The notes beneath the pieces were generated by a model. The model searched no databases. It was not told the DNA's origin and saw nothing but the letters and a program-made list of their open reading frames with translations. From Eukaryota sp. TZLM1-RC (Eukaryota > Metamonada: BaSk clade): a DNA stretch of 64,000 nucleotides. A program made the position numbers and the translations under genes. Within the stretch, counting starts at the first letter, position 1, and every line of letters starts with the position of its first letter. The stretch is taken from contig JAUPSS010000005.1 in NCBI GenBank assembly GCA_040285825.1, positions 1,674,001-1,738,000 on the forward strand, read 5' to 3'. Shown in pieces: positions 50,131-60,723 of this stretch.

Positions 50131-53100
50131 CTAACCCTTTGTTAAAATCTGTAAAGATTTGAAAAGCTTTACTGACAGGGATGAAATAGCATCAAAACCA
50201 GCAACGTTGGAAATTTTATGCAAACACCCAGCAGTGTCGTGCTTGAACTTCAAAACAACTTCTTTTTCGGAAGAGATTAACCTTGGGGAATTGGTGTAAA
50301 CAAAAATATGTGAATGCAAAATGAAAAAACTAAATTCAATACATAGCGATATTAAATTCACAATTCTGGTAAAATATAATCTAAAATTAATTCCAAAAGT
50401 TTCAGTCAAGTAGCTTAATAACTCTGTTTGGGAATGTAGAACACCCTGTAAATTCTGCTTAAAACCAATCAATTTTTCAATCAAAATAAATAAGGAAACC
50501 ATGCCAGAATCGGAATCAAAATTTGGTTGAAAAATTGCCCTCAACTTTGTGGCAAAATTTTCAAAATTTGAACTGTAAAGCTGTGAAACATTGGAAATTT
50601 TTGCAACAAAGCTCAACAAAGATCTTAGTGATTCAACACTAGCTAACAAACTTAAAACAAAAGGAATATCATCCTCAACATTATTTCCAGAAAGTACCCC
50701 TCTAATGACTGAATTCCAATTATGATCAATCGTGTTGGAATTGGTAACTTCACATAAATCTAAGGAAAGTTGATGAACCAATGCATCAATTTTGGGAAAT
50801 AAAGCAAGATCTTCCTGTTTGGAAAAGTTAAAAATTGAATTGCAAAAAGTGTAGAAATCTGATACAAAAGCAATGCAGTAATCGGGAGGGAATAATTCGG
50901 CCAAATTTTGGTGATCTGATGACGTCATGCGGTGACGTGTATCCAACAACGAATTAGTTGGTGGTAGAGAATGAACATTATCGAAAAAATACGACGCCAG
51001 ATCGAAATTAAAAGAATAATGCATTTTGGAAAAACAAAAGCAAGATTTAAAGCACCAAGAAAAAATCCTAATGATATACTCTCGACGTGACATAGACTCA
51101 TCAATCAATTGTGATTGAGTTTCCGATAGAACTGAGTGACTGGCATAAATACGGACGACTGAGTTAATCAAGGAGCTCAAAATGCCTAAATCAATCAATA
51201 CTGATGACACATCAGCATGACGTGATAGAGCAATCAAAAGCTGGCATTTTGATTCATAAATTGATAGCTGATTGATTGCTGTTGACTTTTTAGAAAAGGA
51301 AAGTGATGGGACAAATGATTGGGAAGAATGTCCAAAAATTGTTGAAAATTTACCCCCTCTGGCCAATTCAGAAGCAATCAAAATTGATAGTTTTGGTAGA
51401 GTTGATTTTGAATCAAGTATAAATGATAGAAAAGATAATGTTTGTAACTGTGCAGCAATAAATGTTGTTTTGAAAATTCCAACGAGAGAAGAGATCAATT
51501 TCGACAAATTTTGACCATCTTGTAAAATATTGATGATAATACCTTCAGTACGGGAAATAAAAGACCATTCTTGCTCTTCGTTATGAGGGTAATTGTTCAA
51601 ATAAGTGAAACCCAAAACAGATGCCAAAGCAACTTGTGACACAATTTTGAGCTCTATTTGATCCAATGACGAAAGATTTCTAAAAATTTCAATCAAAATA
51701 TTCGAGACTGTGGATGGACTGACATAGTTATTTGAATTAAGAATTGTGTACATTCCAGATAACAAAAGATTGGCTAAATCAAGTCGTGCATGGTGTGAGT
51801 CCAAGGAGGTAACCACACCATAGACAATCTTAATGACGTCATCAAAATGATTGACAGTCGGATCAGGGTTTTCTGGGTTTAAAACGATTGGTTTATGTAC
51901 TATTAGACTATCTGCTAGCTGACACCAAAAGCTAACGCATGAATTAACCATAGAATGATCCATTTCAGTTGATGAATTAATTGATTCCAACCATTTGAAA
52001 ATCAAATCATTTTCAAACAAACATTGGATTAATAGTTGAGCTTGGGATTGAGCTCTACTCGTCACACTTGAAATATTTGATTCTAACTTAAACGACATTT
52101 GCTGAATATCAAGGGAAATCAACTGCCAAAGAGGGGAAAGCCCAAAAAGGCAAGTGTCGTGACAATCAATCGAATTTGATAGAAAGTTCTCAATAAATCC
52201 AGAATGATTAGGATACATATCAGAAAAAGATTGGTTGCCGATGTTACAGGTCAAAAACACAATCGATAACAATTCAAAACAAAGAAAAGGAGCGTGGCTT
52301 AGGATAGATGGAGTTTCCAAGACTTCAATAACACTATTCATTATTGGAGACTGTTCAAAAGAAAGTTCTGACCGCTCAGAATTCAGCTGGAGTAGGTCAA
52401 AAATACCAGACTCGTGGGGACTATTCTCCAGGCATTTACGAATAAAATAGGCAGTCCTGTAGCGAGCATCAGAGCCTTTGAGCTCAACTAAAGACTCATG
52501 AAATGGTAAGCTAGGAAGTTTTGTCACATCATCAGTCACGTGTGATGACGTGTCAGTGACGAGGTTGATTGCGATTGATTGTATGATTGATGGAAATTCT
52601 GATTGATTTAGCGAGTTAAAAAACCTTTTAAATTGAGGTATTGATAATGCCAATCCAGCTAAAACTAAAGAAGAAAGAGACGAAACACTGTAATGACCAA
52701 GTGATAATATTAAATTTTTAATAAAATTTTTACCCCTTTCGGTTGAGATTGTCAATGTCGAAATTTTGACAAAATCACGTGTCATGATCCCTTCTAATGT
52801 TGACAAATGATTAGAAGCAGATAGCCCACAACCGAATAATGTTAAACCTAGCAGGCAAGTACAAATTGCATCAGAGTCATTAGGATTTAAGTTTAAATAA
52901 GCCAAGCAACTATTTAAGCAGATTAAAATTGATTTAAAAAACAAAGAGTCGGAAAGTAAAAGAGAAAGAGTTTGATTGGAATGGCTTAGGGTTGGGGTTG
53001 GGGTTTGATGACGTGATTGATTGGTTTTGACCTCATTGACACGTGTAGACAGCTCATCAATAGCCACATTGGTTATATGAACAAATAACTCCAAACACAC

Positions 53101-55020
53101 AGAATATAAAAGCCATTTCTGACTGGGAACATCACGTGACCGACCTTCTATTTTAGGAAAGAGGTTATCACGAGTATGATTAATTAATTGATCAAACTTC
53201 ATTTCGACCATGTAAGCTTTTGAAGCAAATTCACCAAATACTTTCAAGAAATTTACAATTGAAATTGATAGAGAAAAATTATCAAATCTCAATTCAACTG
53301 AAAACTTTTTCTGCCAGAATGGTTCAAAATCACGACTTAGTTGATTGACCACTTGCCCTATAAAAGGGGAATGTCTAACCAAGCCAGAGAAGCAATTAAC
53401 CACTATACCAAGTATTTCTAGAGGCAAATTACATTTTAGTAAAGAAATTAATATGGGAATTATAGATTGTTCATAAATAAATGAATCTAATTCAGATTTA
53501 GAATGGGTAAATAATGCTGATAACAACCTCAAAATAGCAGTTAAAGGTTCCAAGTCTAAATCACTTAATTCTGATTCCTCGGATAATAACTCACTTCTGA
53601 ATATATTTAAACTATTAGAAAAATGATTAAATGAAATGACGTTTGAGGAACCTTTTCTTAATTGTATGGCTACAAAGTCAGTTCCTACGTACCCTTCTTC
53701 TCCACTTTCTACATCTTTACTCACACAACAAGCAATATTCTCGTATAATTGTAGTATCGTACAAAACAACAGTATCGAAGGTTCACTACCAGCTGTTGAT
53801 ATTAAAGCCACAATATTTTCACAATCAAATTCACGTTCTATTAAACAATGTACGGCATCAGGACTCTGCCGATAAAGAATTCCCAACAAGTCAAAGTAAT
53901 TACATAAAATACTTTGCGAATGGGTAAAAGGGTTAGTGTCATCAGCATCATGTTTGTATTCCAGTAATGTTTCAGGAAAAGCCAGACCAATAGAGGTGAT
54001 AAAGGATTCGAAAATGGTGATTAATGACTGTCTAACGTCATCATAAATGATTGATTGCGGTTGATTGGGGGTCGAAAACGAGTATGGATTGTATGAACTA
54101 GGAAGGTTGAGATACGAAAACTTGGAAATTTTCAACAATGTCGAGAAGGGATCAAGAGCAAGAATTGGATGAATATCATCAAACACGTCATAACTTCCTG
54201 GAAGAGAAATGAAAGTGGTGAAAATTAACCCCAAAAGGGTCAATAAAGGGTCTGATTGGGAAAAATTAGGACCAATCAAATTTTTGATTGATTCATGATC
54301 TTGACTGTAAGTTTCCGTGTCGATAAAAGGGTTAATGACTTCTCTGGGTTCCATAGGCGAGCTGAAATCATGAAGATTTAGTCTGGGTGTTAAGCAATTC
54401 ATTATCGAAAATAGAATAAAACAGCTATTATTAAACAAACATTCTTGGATTTGATTTGAAAATAGAAGCTTTTTTACACTTGAGTTCATGATGACTGAAT
54501 TAAAGTCGTTTTTAATTTCTGCTGAAAACTTTACTAATTCAATTATATCTGGACTGGGGATCATCCTTAAATGGCAGCATAAAAGTATGGTTTCTCCAAC
54601 CAATTCACACTCCCTAGCGTAGGGTTCCTGCTGGTCCATGGTGGAAGAGGAGGAACGGATTGAGGAGAGGAGAGTTGAGATGTGCGTGCAGAAAGAGGTG
54701 ATGAGGTTGTTGGAGATGAGGTTGTTCGTAAAGGATCGATAGACGTAGAGGTAGTCAGGAGGTTGGGAAGTGTCCATGGAAGCGACCAGGATGTGTTGGA
54801 GCGAGTAGAAGAGATGAGATCTTTCAGTGAAGAGGTGTGTTAGTTGTTGTGGGGAAAGGTCGTTTCTGTAGGCATGGTTTGGGAGAAGTTCGGGGGAAAA
54901 GGGCCTGAGGAAATGATCTCGATGGTTGCGCAGTCGTTGTTGAAGGTCTTCAGGAGAGATGAGGCCATTTGATGCATCTTGCAAGTAGCTGTACAATCCA
55001 AAGAAAACCTCAGGTGTCAT
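50131..55020 (-). CDS. Large alpha-solenoid protein, candidate Nup205/Nup188-type nucleoporin (1629 aa)
   Basis: One uninterrupted frame from ATG 55020 (M-T-P-E-V-F-F-G-L-Y-S-Y-L). It is almost entirely helical by composition, with no enzyme motif, no signal peptide and no classic HEAT or ARM consensus. The N-terminal part (F-F-G-L-Y-S-Y-L; S-P-Q-Q-L-T-H-L-F; A-R-E-C-E-L-V-G-E-T-I-L-L-C-C) and the total length suit the Nup192/205/188 inner-ring scaffolds. This is a fold-level guess, not a motif match; other giant helical-repeat proteins are possible. It is the longest gene in the window and has no intron. Confidence 0.6.
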   Translation of the reverse strand: MTPEVFFGLYSYLQDASNGLISPEDLQQRLRNHRDHFLRPFSPELLPNHAYRNDLSPQQLTHLFTERSHLFYSLQHILVASMDTSQPPDYLYVYRSFTNNLISNNLITSFCTHISTLLSSIRSSSSTMDQQEPYARECELVGETILLCCHLRMIPSPDIIELVKFSAEIKNDFNSVIMNSSVKKLLFSNQIQECLFNNSCFILFSIMNCLTPRLNLHDFSSPMEPREVINPFIDTETYSQDHESIKNLIGPNFSQSDPLLTLLGLIFTTFISLPGSYDVFDDIHPILALDPFSTLLKISKFSYLNLPSSYNPYSFSTPNQPQSIIYDDVRQSLITIFESFITSIGLAFPETLLEYKHDADDTNPFTHSQSILCNYFDLLGILYRQSPDAVHCLIEREFDCENIVALISTAGSEPSILLFCTILQLYENIACCVSKDVESGEEGYVGTDFVAIQLRKGSSNVISFNHFSNSLNIFRSELLSEESELSDLDLEPLTAILRLLSALFTHSKSELDSFIYEQSIIPILISLLKCNLPLEILGIVVNCFSGLVRHSPFIGQVVNQLSRDFEPFWQKKFSVELRFDNFSLSISIVNFLKVFGEFASKAYMVEMKFDQLINHTRDNLFPKIEGRSRDVPSQKWLLYSVCLELFVHITNVAIDELSTRVNEVKTNQSRHQTPTPTLSHSNQTLSLLLSDSLFFKSILICLNSCLAYLNLNPNDSDAICTCLLGLTLFGCGLSASNHLSTLEGIMTRDFVKISTLTISTERGKNFIKNLILSLGHYSVSSLSSLVLAGLALSIPQFKRFFNSLNQSEFPSIIQSIAINLVTDTSSHVTDDVTKLPSLPFHESLVELKGSDARYRTAYFIRKCLENSPHESGIFDLLQLNSERSELSFEQSPIMNSVIEVLETPSILSHAPFLCFELLSIVFLTCNIGNQSFSDMYPNHSGFIENFLSNSIDCHDTCLFGLSPLWQLISLDIQQMSFKLESNISSVTSRAQSQAQLLIQCLFENDLIFKWLESINSSTEMDHSMVNSCVSFWCQLADSLIVHKPIVLNPENPDPTVNHFDDVIKIVYGVVTSLDSHHARLDLANLLLSGMYTILNSNNYVSPSTVSNILIEIFRNLSSLDQIELKIVSQVALASVLGFTYLNNYPHNEEQEWSFISRTEGIIINILQDGQNLSKLISSLVGIFKTTFIAAQLQTLSFLSFILDSKSTLPKLSILIASELARGGKFSTIFGHSSQSFVPSLSFSKKSTAINQLSIYESKCQLLIALSRHADVSSVLIDLGILSSLINSVVRIYASHSVLSETQSQLIDESMSRREYIIRIFSWCFKSCFCFSKMHYSFNFDLASYFFDNVHSLPPTNSLLDTRHRMTSSDHQNLAELFPPDYCIAFVSDFYTFCNSIFNFSKQEDLALFPKIDALVHQLSLDLCEVTNSNTIDHNWNSVIRGVLSGNNVEDDIPFVLSLLASVESLRSLLSFVAKISNVSQLYSSNFENFATKLRAIFQPNFDSDSGMVSLFILIEKLIGFKQNLQGVLHSQTELLSYLTETFGINFRLYFTRIVNLISLCIEFSFFILHSHIFVYTNSPRLISSEKEVVLKFKHDTAGCLHKISNVAGFDAISSLSVKLFKSLQILTKG

Positions 55021-55574
55021 GTTACAGATATTGGCTTTTGCAAAGCAAAAAGAATTGTAACAAGTTGGAAATTGAATTAATTAATGTCAACTGATTCACC
55101 CACAAAATAATACAACACGAGTTTGATGAATGTCTTGACTATTCCTTATAAAAAACTAACTTCTCAGCACCCTAGAGCACAAAGCAGGTTGCGAGAAGGC
55201 TAAATCAAAGAAAACAATAGGTAGATGCTGTTTTACAACATAAGAACGCTTAAATGCAGAAGATGCATAAGTTAAATATCCTTTTCTGATCTTTTGTGTC
55301 TTCTTCCACACCAATAAGTCTAAAATTGAAAAATCTATTACCTTTATCGGCACTTTTGTATTTATTGTCCTTTGATTATATTATCACGTTTCATCAAATC
55401 ATAAACTAAAGGTTGAAAAATAGCGCACGATCTAGGGCACGAACCTAACGCACAGTTTGATTTGAGTTTGGACCCAGTTTGAATCTGAATTTACTTTGAT
55501 TACACCAGAGTGACAAAAGATTACAGTTTTAATTTTTCCATAGATGCATTTGTATACTTTTCTTAAACTTACAC
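55021..55574. other. Intergenic
   Basis: Upstream region of the large solenoid gene. No gene supported; a minus-strand open stretch at 55156-55353 has no protein character. Confidence 0.4.
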
Positions 55575-55877
55575 ACTTGACAAAATAAACTCATAACTAA
55601 TGGGACGAAATTCATTGAACCAAGATTTCCGCTACAAAATCTTGATCTGCTGGCTGTCTCGCTAAAGCTTCTCTTATTCGATTGAAAAACCGTGGCAATC
55701 TATTGAAAATGGCAAATTGAATTCGAACGCGCCATAAAAAATATCAAATGTTTTCATTGTTTTTTCTTGAACCATTTTTTGGAAATCATTCAAAGAAGTT
55801 CCTGCTTCTACTGAAAGTCTTTCGTTTCTAGCAAATGGGAAAGCAATAAAAACAAGTGTATTTCTACCAACACTGAT
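55575..55877 (-). mobile_element. LINE-B 3' fragment
   Basis: Minus-strand match to the last 95 codons and 3' UTR of LINE-B (Q-E-K-T-M-K, then R-I-R-E-A-L-A-R-Q-P-A-D, E-I-L-V-Q, then CGTCCCATTAGTTATGAG). It is decayed. The Fanzor-like relic begins to its right. Confidence 0.8.
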
Positions 55878-56060
55878 GCTGCAAGTTGCTCCTTACACCT
55901 TATCAGACAAGACAAAACTGGAATTCACATCGAAGACGCTCTCTGCTCATCAAGGAAGTAGAGAAACTCTGAACAAAAACCATCAAAAATTTTATAAGGA
56001 TGCTCAAGAATCATGAATTTATCAAAACAAAATTGTAAAGGAATGGGAAGAGAATTAAAA

Positions 56061-56636
56061 CAATTTTCAAAAAAACTCTAGATCATGAAAAATTCCTATA
56101 CTACGTCAAGGCAAAAAACAACTTTTCTCTCCATGTTGGAGCATTTTGTTTTAACAAAGAATTGAGTGTCATGGAACTACGAAGATTCATGGCCACAGAT
56201 AGGTTTAACGCAAAATGTATGAATGAATTTGAAAATAGGTTTGGAGGTCCAGAAAATAACATTGTAGTGATGGGTGATTGGACGCAGTTTTAGGCATCAA
56301 ACACCTACAAAGAATGTTGGATATCGAAAGTTGTTTAAAAAACGTAAATTCCATCTATTGCTGCTGGACGAATAAAGAACTAGTTGTCGATGTCAGGTAT
56401 GTGTACTCAAGGGGAAAGAAGGTGAAAATGTAAAGAAACATCGAGTACCTAACCCAAGACCTTACAGGAGAGCAAAGACTCCAACAGTTCTTAGACATGA
56501 ATTACTCACTTACAAGAAGTGTGGATGTCTATGGAATCGTAATGTCAATGCTGTTCTTAATATGATTCATGTTGTGGATCAGTATCTGAAAGGAAATGAA
56601 AGACCTCAAGTTTTGAGAAGATCAACTCGATTCATT
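56061..56636 (+). pseudogene. Fanzor (eukaryotic TnpB-like) nuclease relic
   Basis: The C-terminal half of a RuvC-type nuclease in two frames. The first has L-R-R-F...F-E-N-R-F-G-G-P-E-N-N-I-V-V-M-G-D-W, with the RuvC-I Asp at 56275-56277, and is stopped by TAG at 56291. The second starts about 56300: P-T-K-N-V-G-Y-R-K-L-F-K-K, then L-L-D-E with the RuvC-II Glu at 56370-56372. A TAA follows, then R-T-S-C-R-C-Q-V-C, a linker, K-K-C-G-C-L-W-N-R-N-V-N-A-V-L-N-M. The order (Asp, P-T-x-x-x-G, D-E-x-R-T-S, CxxC, CxxC, N-R-D-x-N-A) is diagnostic for Fanzor/TnpB. The last catalytic Asp reads Asn (56541-56543). The frameshift, two stops and this change mean it is dead. It ends 64 bp before centrin. 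Confidence 0.75.
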
Positions 56637-56700
56637 CCATCTTCATCCCCCAGTAATCTCAACAGGCTACTACTTTCTGACATTTCTGTGCTGCTGACCC

Positions 56701-57150
56701 ATGTCTCTAACTAAGGAACAGGAACATGAGATACAGGAAGCATTCTCTCTCTTTGATCAGGACCGTAATGGGACCATTGAACCTTCTGAGCTAAGAATAG
56801 CAATGAAAGCTCTTGGCATTGAGTCTTCAAAAGCTGAAATTGACCGTCTGCTGGATGAAGCATCTTCCTCAGATTCCTTATCATTTGATGAATTCCATTC
56901 CATAATGGCCAAGAAATTATCAGAGAGAGACCCTCATGAGGAGATGGAAAAAGCGTTCCAACTATTTGACATTGATCAAGATGGTTTGATCAGCCTTTCG
57001 GACATGAAGAAGATTGCCCAAGAATTAGGAGAGACTCTCCCTGATGATGAGCTGGAGTCCATGATAGAGGAAGCAGACGTGGACGGTGATGGGCAACTGA
57101 CATTATCAGATTGGATTAAAGTAATGGAACGCACCAGTTTGTATTCGTGA
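56701..57150 (+). CDS. Centrin (149 aa)
   Basis: A four EF-hand protein. Hand 1 is canonical ([12 protein letters not shown], residues 19-30). Hand 2 has lost its calcium ligands (E-A-S-S-S-D-S-L-S). Hands 3 ([12 protein letters not shown]) and 4 ([12 protein letters not shown]) keep Asp at 1, 3 and 5 but have Asp instead of Glu at position 12. Linker strings such as [18 protein letters not shown] and A-Q-E-L-G-E match centrins rather than calmodulin. It is a basal body and centriole calcium-binding protein. ATG 56701 lacks the long N-terminal extension of some centrins. Confidence 0.85.
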   Translation: MSLTKEQEHEIQEAFSLFDQDRNGTIEPSELRIAMKALGIESSKAEIDRLLDEASSSDSLSFDEFHSIMAKKLSERDPHEEMEKAFQLFDIDQDGLISLSDMKKIAQELGETLPDDELESMIEEADVDGDGQLTLSDWIKVMERTSLYS

Positions 57151-57693
57151 GTTATATTTAATTTAAAATTGTTTAAAAACTATATTGGAATAAATCTTCT
57201 TTATTGTAAATGCAATTATTGTATCAAGTTTTTAGAACGAACCTCACAGAATTTTTGTAGTCTTTCCTAATCTGATTTATCAATTGATAGAGCAAAGATA
57301 TTGTTGTAAAGATGAGATAAAATCTCCTAAAAACTCAAGGGAAATAAACAGGTTCAAGATGGGTTAATGGGTGGAATATTATTGATGAAGTTGAAAGATA
57401 AATAAGTTAGCATTCTGTTCTATATTGTTATTCGGTTATTATGGTGTTATGAACCTTGATGGAAGACATGCACCTGCATTAGAGTGAATCATTCAATTAA
57501 ATTTTCTCGACTCTTGATGAAATTTGCAAATCACAAAAATCACATCATGCACGTGTATGCTCTTCTTACACCATGTTCACATATCATGCTAGCACACAGT
57601 TGATCACTTACTTATTGTTCATTTCTGGGGGACCAACTTGTCTGATATCCTTAAACCTTCTATCTCCTCAATATTCACATTCTCCTCTTCTCA
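57151..57693. other. Intergenic
   Basis: 3' flank of centrin and promoter region of the WD40 gene; no feature recognised. Confidence 0.4.
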
Positions 57694-59355
57694 ATGTCGC
57701 TGTTTCTTGACATACCGATCCAGACTCCTCCAATAACCTCCTTCTACTTCCATCAATCTCATTTACATCATAGCACATCCTTCCTCTTTTACGGCAAACG
57801 TAATGGTCAAGTAGAAATTAACAATTTAAATTCCAATCAATCGATCAAATACAGATTTGATTTCAACTCAATCAACACTCTATCGGCAACTGATCACATT
57901 TTCGTTTCTGGGTCACGTGATGGAGTGGTCAGAATCTACAAGAATCTTGACGAATCTTTCGAAAATGCTGGTTTTTATACTCATTCAGGTTCTATTACTA
58001 ATGTTTTGTTTGATAATGGTAACATCATATCGACTGCAACTGATGGCCAACTGATTGCCCATGACGTCACCAGTCAACAACTTTCCGACTCTCACCACGT
58101 GACCAGCTCAATATACTCTATTTATGACCTTTCAAATGTTTTTTGTTGTGGTTGTGCTGATGGTGGAATTGAATTCCTTGACAAAAGAACGTTTAAACCA
58201 ACGAGTAAACCTTTTATTTTTTTAAAAGAAGGACCAATAAGAAGTTTAAATTGTTTTAATAATTATCTTTCCATTATTGGACCTTCTAATTGTGTTTCTT
58301 TATATGATTACAGAAATCGAAAAGTAGTAAACAAAATATTTCTTGGTAGTAACACCAGGGGTTATTCGTCATTCTTAGACTCAAATGGATTGTATATTGG
58401 TACGAACGATGGGGCTTATTTCATAAGCACTAGTTGTAACAACCAAGAATACACTGCTGAGCTGGCATTACCTGTCACAAACTCTAGAGTGATTGCTATA
58501 AATAAGATTGGGGATAATAAACTTGGGGCATTGATATCGGGACAACAATGTGGGATTCTACCGATGAATGATAACTACCAAGTGAGAAAGCTACAAGAAG
58601 AGGGAACATTGATGTACGATGAACCCTTGGTAGATGCGAGTCCATGTGAGATACATAAAGACCTAATTCAAGTTGAACAGAGAAAAGAGAAGGAAGTTAG
58701 CAGGAGAATCTTCAACATTTTTACTCAACAAGAATCTTCCTCTCTGTTGTCCATAGATCAACATAACCTCAACTATCTCATTCAAGAGTTCTACACCTTA
58801 CATGTACATGCAGATTCTGTGTCAATCGAGTTGGAACAATCCAAGCTTGATTGCCTTGTACTCCCTGTAGGCTGTATTAATACGAACATTCTTTGTAACA
58901 AGGAGACTAAGCTGGTTCATGTTGGTCTGGAGTTTTTCAAGAGTTTACTCGGAATGGTCTCTTGCCTTTCAATAGCTGTAGATCCTTCGAAACTGGCGTG
59001 TCAGCAAAGTAGCGAGTCACCAAAAGTCTTGTTGACCCACGAAGACTACCATTATCTTGTAAAACCTGTAGTCGCAGGGAAAAAAACACTGAATAGGTAC
59101 AATGCGATTGTGTTAAGTATACTATTACAGGCGAGGGACAAATTCGTTCCTGCTGTTGGTACTCTTAGAGCCGCACATTATCAGTCATTACACGAACTAC
59201 ACCAGTGGATCAAAGACCATAAGAAACAGCTGGTGCAGGAGGGTTCGTTCTTGTGTAATGGTTATGCGTTAGATTCATCTCTGTCGTTGGGAATCATTCA
59301 CAAAAGATATTGGAAGAGGGATAGAACTTTGGTGCTGGTGTATAAGGTTTGCTAA
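57694..59355 (+). CDS. WD40-propeller protein with unassigned helical C-terminal domain (553 aa)
   Basis: ATG 57694 (M-S-L-F-L-D-I-P). Residues about 15-300 form one weak WD40 propeller: F-V-S-G-S-R-D-G-V-V-R-I-Y, I-S-T-A-T-D-G-Q-L-I-A-H-D, C-C-G-C-A-D-G-G-I-E-F-L-D, and so on. The C-terminal 230 residues are helical and end with K-R-Y-W-K-R-D-R-T-L-V-L-V-Y. I do not recognise that domain. Neighbours on both sides are flagellar (centrin, IFT25, dynein IC), which hints at, but does not prove, a flagellar role. It is probably cytoplasmic. Confidence 0.75.
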   Translation: MSLFLDIPIQTPPITSFYFHQSHLHHSTSFLFYGKRNGQVEINNLNSNQSIKYRFDFNSINTLSATDHIFVSGSRDGVVRIYKNLDESFENAGFYTHSGSITNVLFDNGNIISTATDGQLIAHDVTSQQLSDSHHVTSSIYSIYDLSNVFCCGCADGGIEFLDKRTFKPTSKPFIFLKEGPIRSLNCFNNYLSIIGPSNCVSLYDYRNRKVVNKIFLGSNTRGYSSFLDSNGLYIGTNDGAYFISTSCNNQEYTAELALPVTNSRVIAINKIGDNKLGALISGQQCGILPMNDNYQVRKLQEEGTLMYDEPLVDASPCEIHKDLIQVEQRKEKEVSRRIFNIFTQQESSSLLSIDQHNLNYLIQEFYTLHVHADSVSIELEQSKLDCLVLPVGCINTNILCNKETKLVHVGLEFFKSLLGMVSCLSIAVDPSKLACQQSSESPKVLLTHEDYHYLVKPVVAGKKTLNRYNAIVLSILLQARDKFVPAVGTLRAAHYQSLHELHQWIKDHKKQLVQEGSFLCNGYALDSSLSLGIIHKRYWKRDRTLVLVYKVC

Positions 59356-59464
59356 CCTTGAAGTTTGTGAAATAAAATAACTTTTTTGAATATACTTTTT
59401 GAAGATTCTGTGGAAGATTGCCGTTAAAGTCAAAAATAGTGGAAGTGTGCAGACACTACAATTA

Positions 59465-59985
59465 ATTAATTTTGGTTCTGATGATAGAGGTGATGTATAC
59501 TGTGATGGGATTGAGAACTCTGAAGGTGTTGTTGACGTTGTCTGCTGTAATGTTGCAAATGACACTTTGGTTCAAAGAAGGAAACTTAATCCTGTAATTC
59601 CTCTCGAATTTAAAGCCAAAGAAAAAAATAGAAAACATGACAAAGATAATGAAGAAGCCAATGCTGATAGAAATAGACCACTTGTTTTTATTGCTTTCCC
59701 ATTTTCTATAAACGGAAGGCTATCAGTAGAAGCAGAAACTTTTTTGAATGATTTAAAAACAATGGTTCAAGAAAAAACAATGAAATGATTTGATATCTTT
59801 TTATGACGCTCGCGAATTCAATTTGGCATAATTATCAAATTGCCTCGTTGTTCATAAGAGAAGCTTTAGCTAGACATCACGCAGATCAAGATTTTGTAGA
59901 GGAAATCTTGGTTCAATGAATTTCGTCCCATTAGATATGAGTTTATTTTATTAAGTTGGCAAGTTCAATAAAATTAATTTTCATT
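59465..59985 (+). mobile_element. LINE-B 3' fragment, possible 9-bp target duplication
   Basis: Codons G-S-D-D-R-G-D-V-Y onward and the 3' UTR (CGTCCCATTAG...GTTCAATAAA) match the other LINE-B copies. A TGA at 59786-59788 and several indels follow. ATTAATTTT occurs on both sides (left before the GGTTCTG start, right at about 59972-59980), though the left copy overlaps LINE-like sequence, so the duplication is uncertain. Confidence 0.8.
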
Positions 59986-60227
59986 AACAATTGCTAACAA
60001 AGTTCTTCTGCAGCAAATCTTTTAGTTACATACACAGTATTGATAAATATCAAACATCATTATTATCCTAAAAGATTTTTTTTCAAAAATTGTCAAAGAA
60101 ACCAGCAAAAGAGTGGAGGGAAAAGGAGAACTTCACAAATGTCAAGGAATGCAATGTAAATGTAAAGTGAACAAATCTCATCCAACCAAATTGTAACTGA
60201 CTGTTCTTATAGACCCTAGATTTAGGA

Positions 60228-60632
60228 ATGGCAAAGGACTTGACCTTTGCTAAACATGGTGCATCTGTCCACTGGGTATCAGTGGAGAATCCTGACTTTC
60301 CATCTTCAAACATCCTTGATGGAGACAATAGAACCTTCTTCTACACAACAGGACTCTTTCCTCAAGAAGTTGTCATTGCTTTCCCCCATCTAGCCAAGGT
60401 GTCAAAGTTACGTACAATCTCTCAACACATAAAAGAGTATGAGATCTTTTATTCCTCAGAACCAGATGCATCTAACTGGGTGTCTGTGTTCAGTACAACC
60501 TTGCCTCCGAAGGATAAGCCTCATATTGAAAACTCGTCGGTTGCAATCGAAGCCGCTTTTATCAAGATAAAAGTAATATCGGCTTATAGTCATTTTGTTA
60601 AGATTTATCGAATTATCGCTGAAGGTAAATAA
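60228..60632 (+). CDS. IFT25: Intraflagellar transport protein IFT25 (134 aa)
   Basis: ATG 60228 (M-A-K-D-L-T-F). It is a single galactose-binding-like beta sandwich. Matches to HSPB11/IFT25 include N-I-L-D-G-D-N-R-T-F-F, T-T-G-L-F-P-Q-E-V-V-I-A-F, and the C-terminal I-K-V-I-S-A-Y-S-H-F-V-K-I-Y...A-E-G. The length is the family's usual. IFT25 binds IFT27 in the IFT-B complex and helps move cargo in and out of the flagellum. It is convergent with the dynein IC gene, stops 91 bp apart. Confidence 0.88.
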   Translation: MAKDLTFAKHGASVHWVSVENPDFPSSNILDGDNRTFFYTTGLFPQEVVIAFPHLAKVSKLRTISQHIKEYEIFYSSEPDASNWVSVFSTTLPPKDKPHIENSSVAIEAAFIKIKVISAYSHFVKIYRIIAEGK

Positions 60633-60723
60633 TTTTCTGTATAATATGTATTCAAGAATTAGAAATAAACTAATTTATTTTCAACTCATCATTATTTTTA
60701 AATTTAATTTATTTTACATTTAA

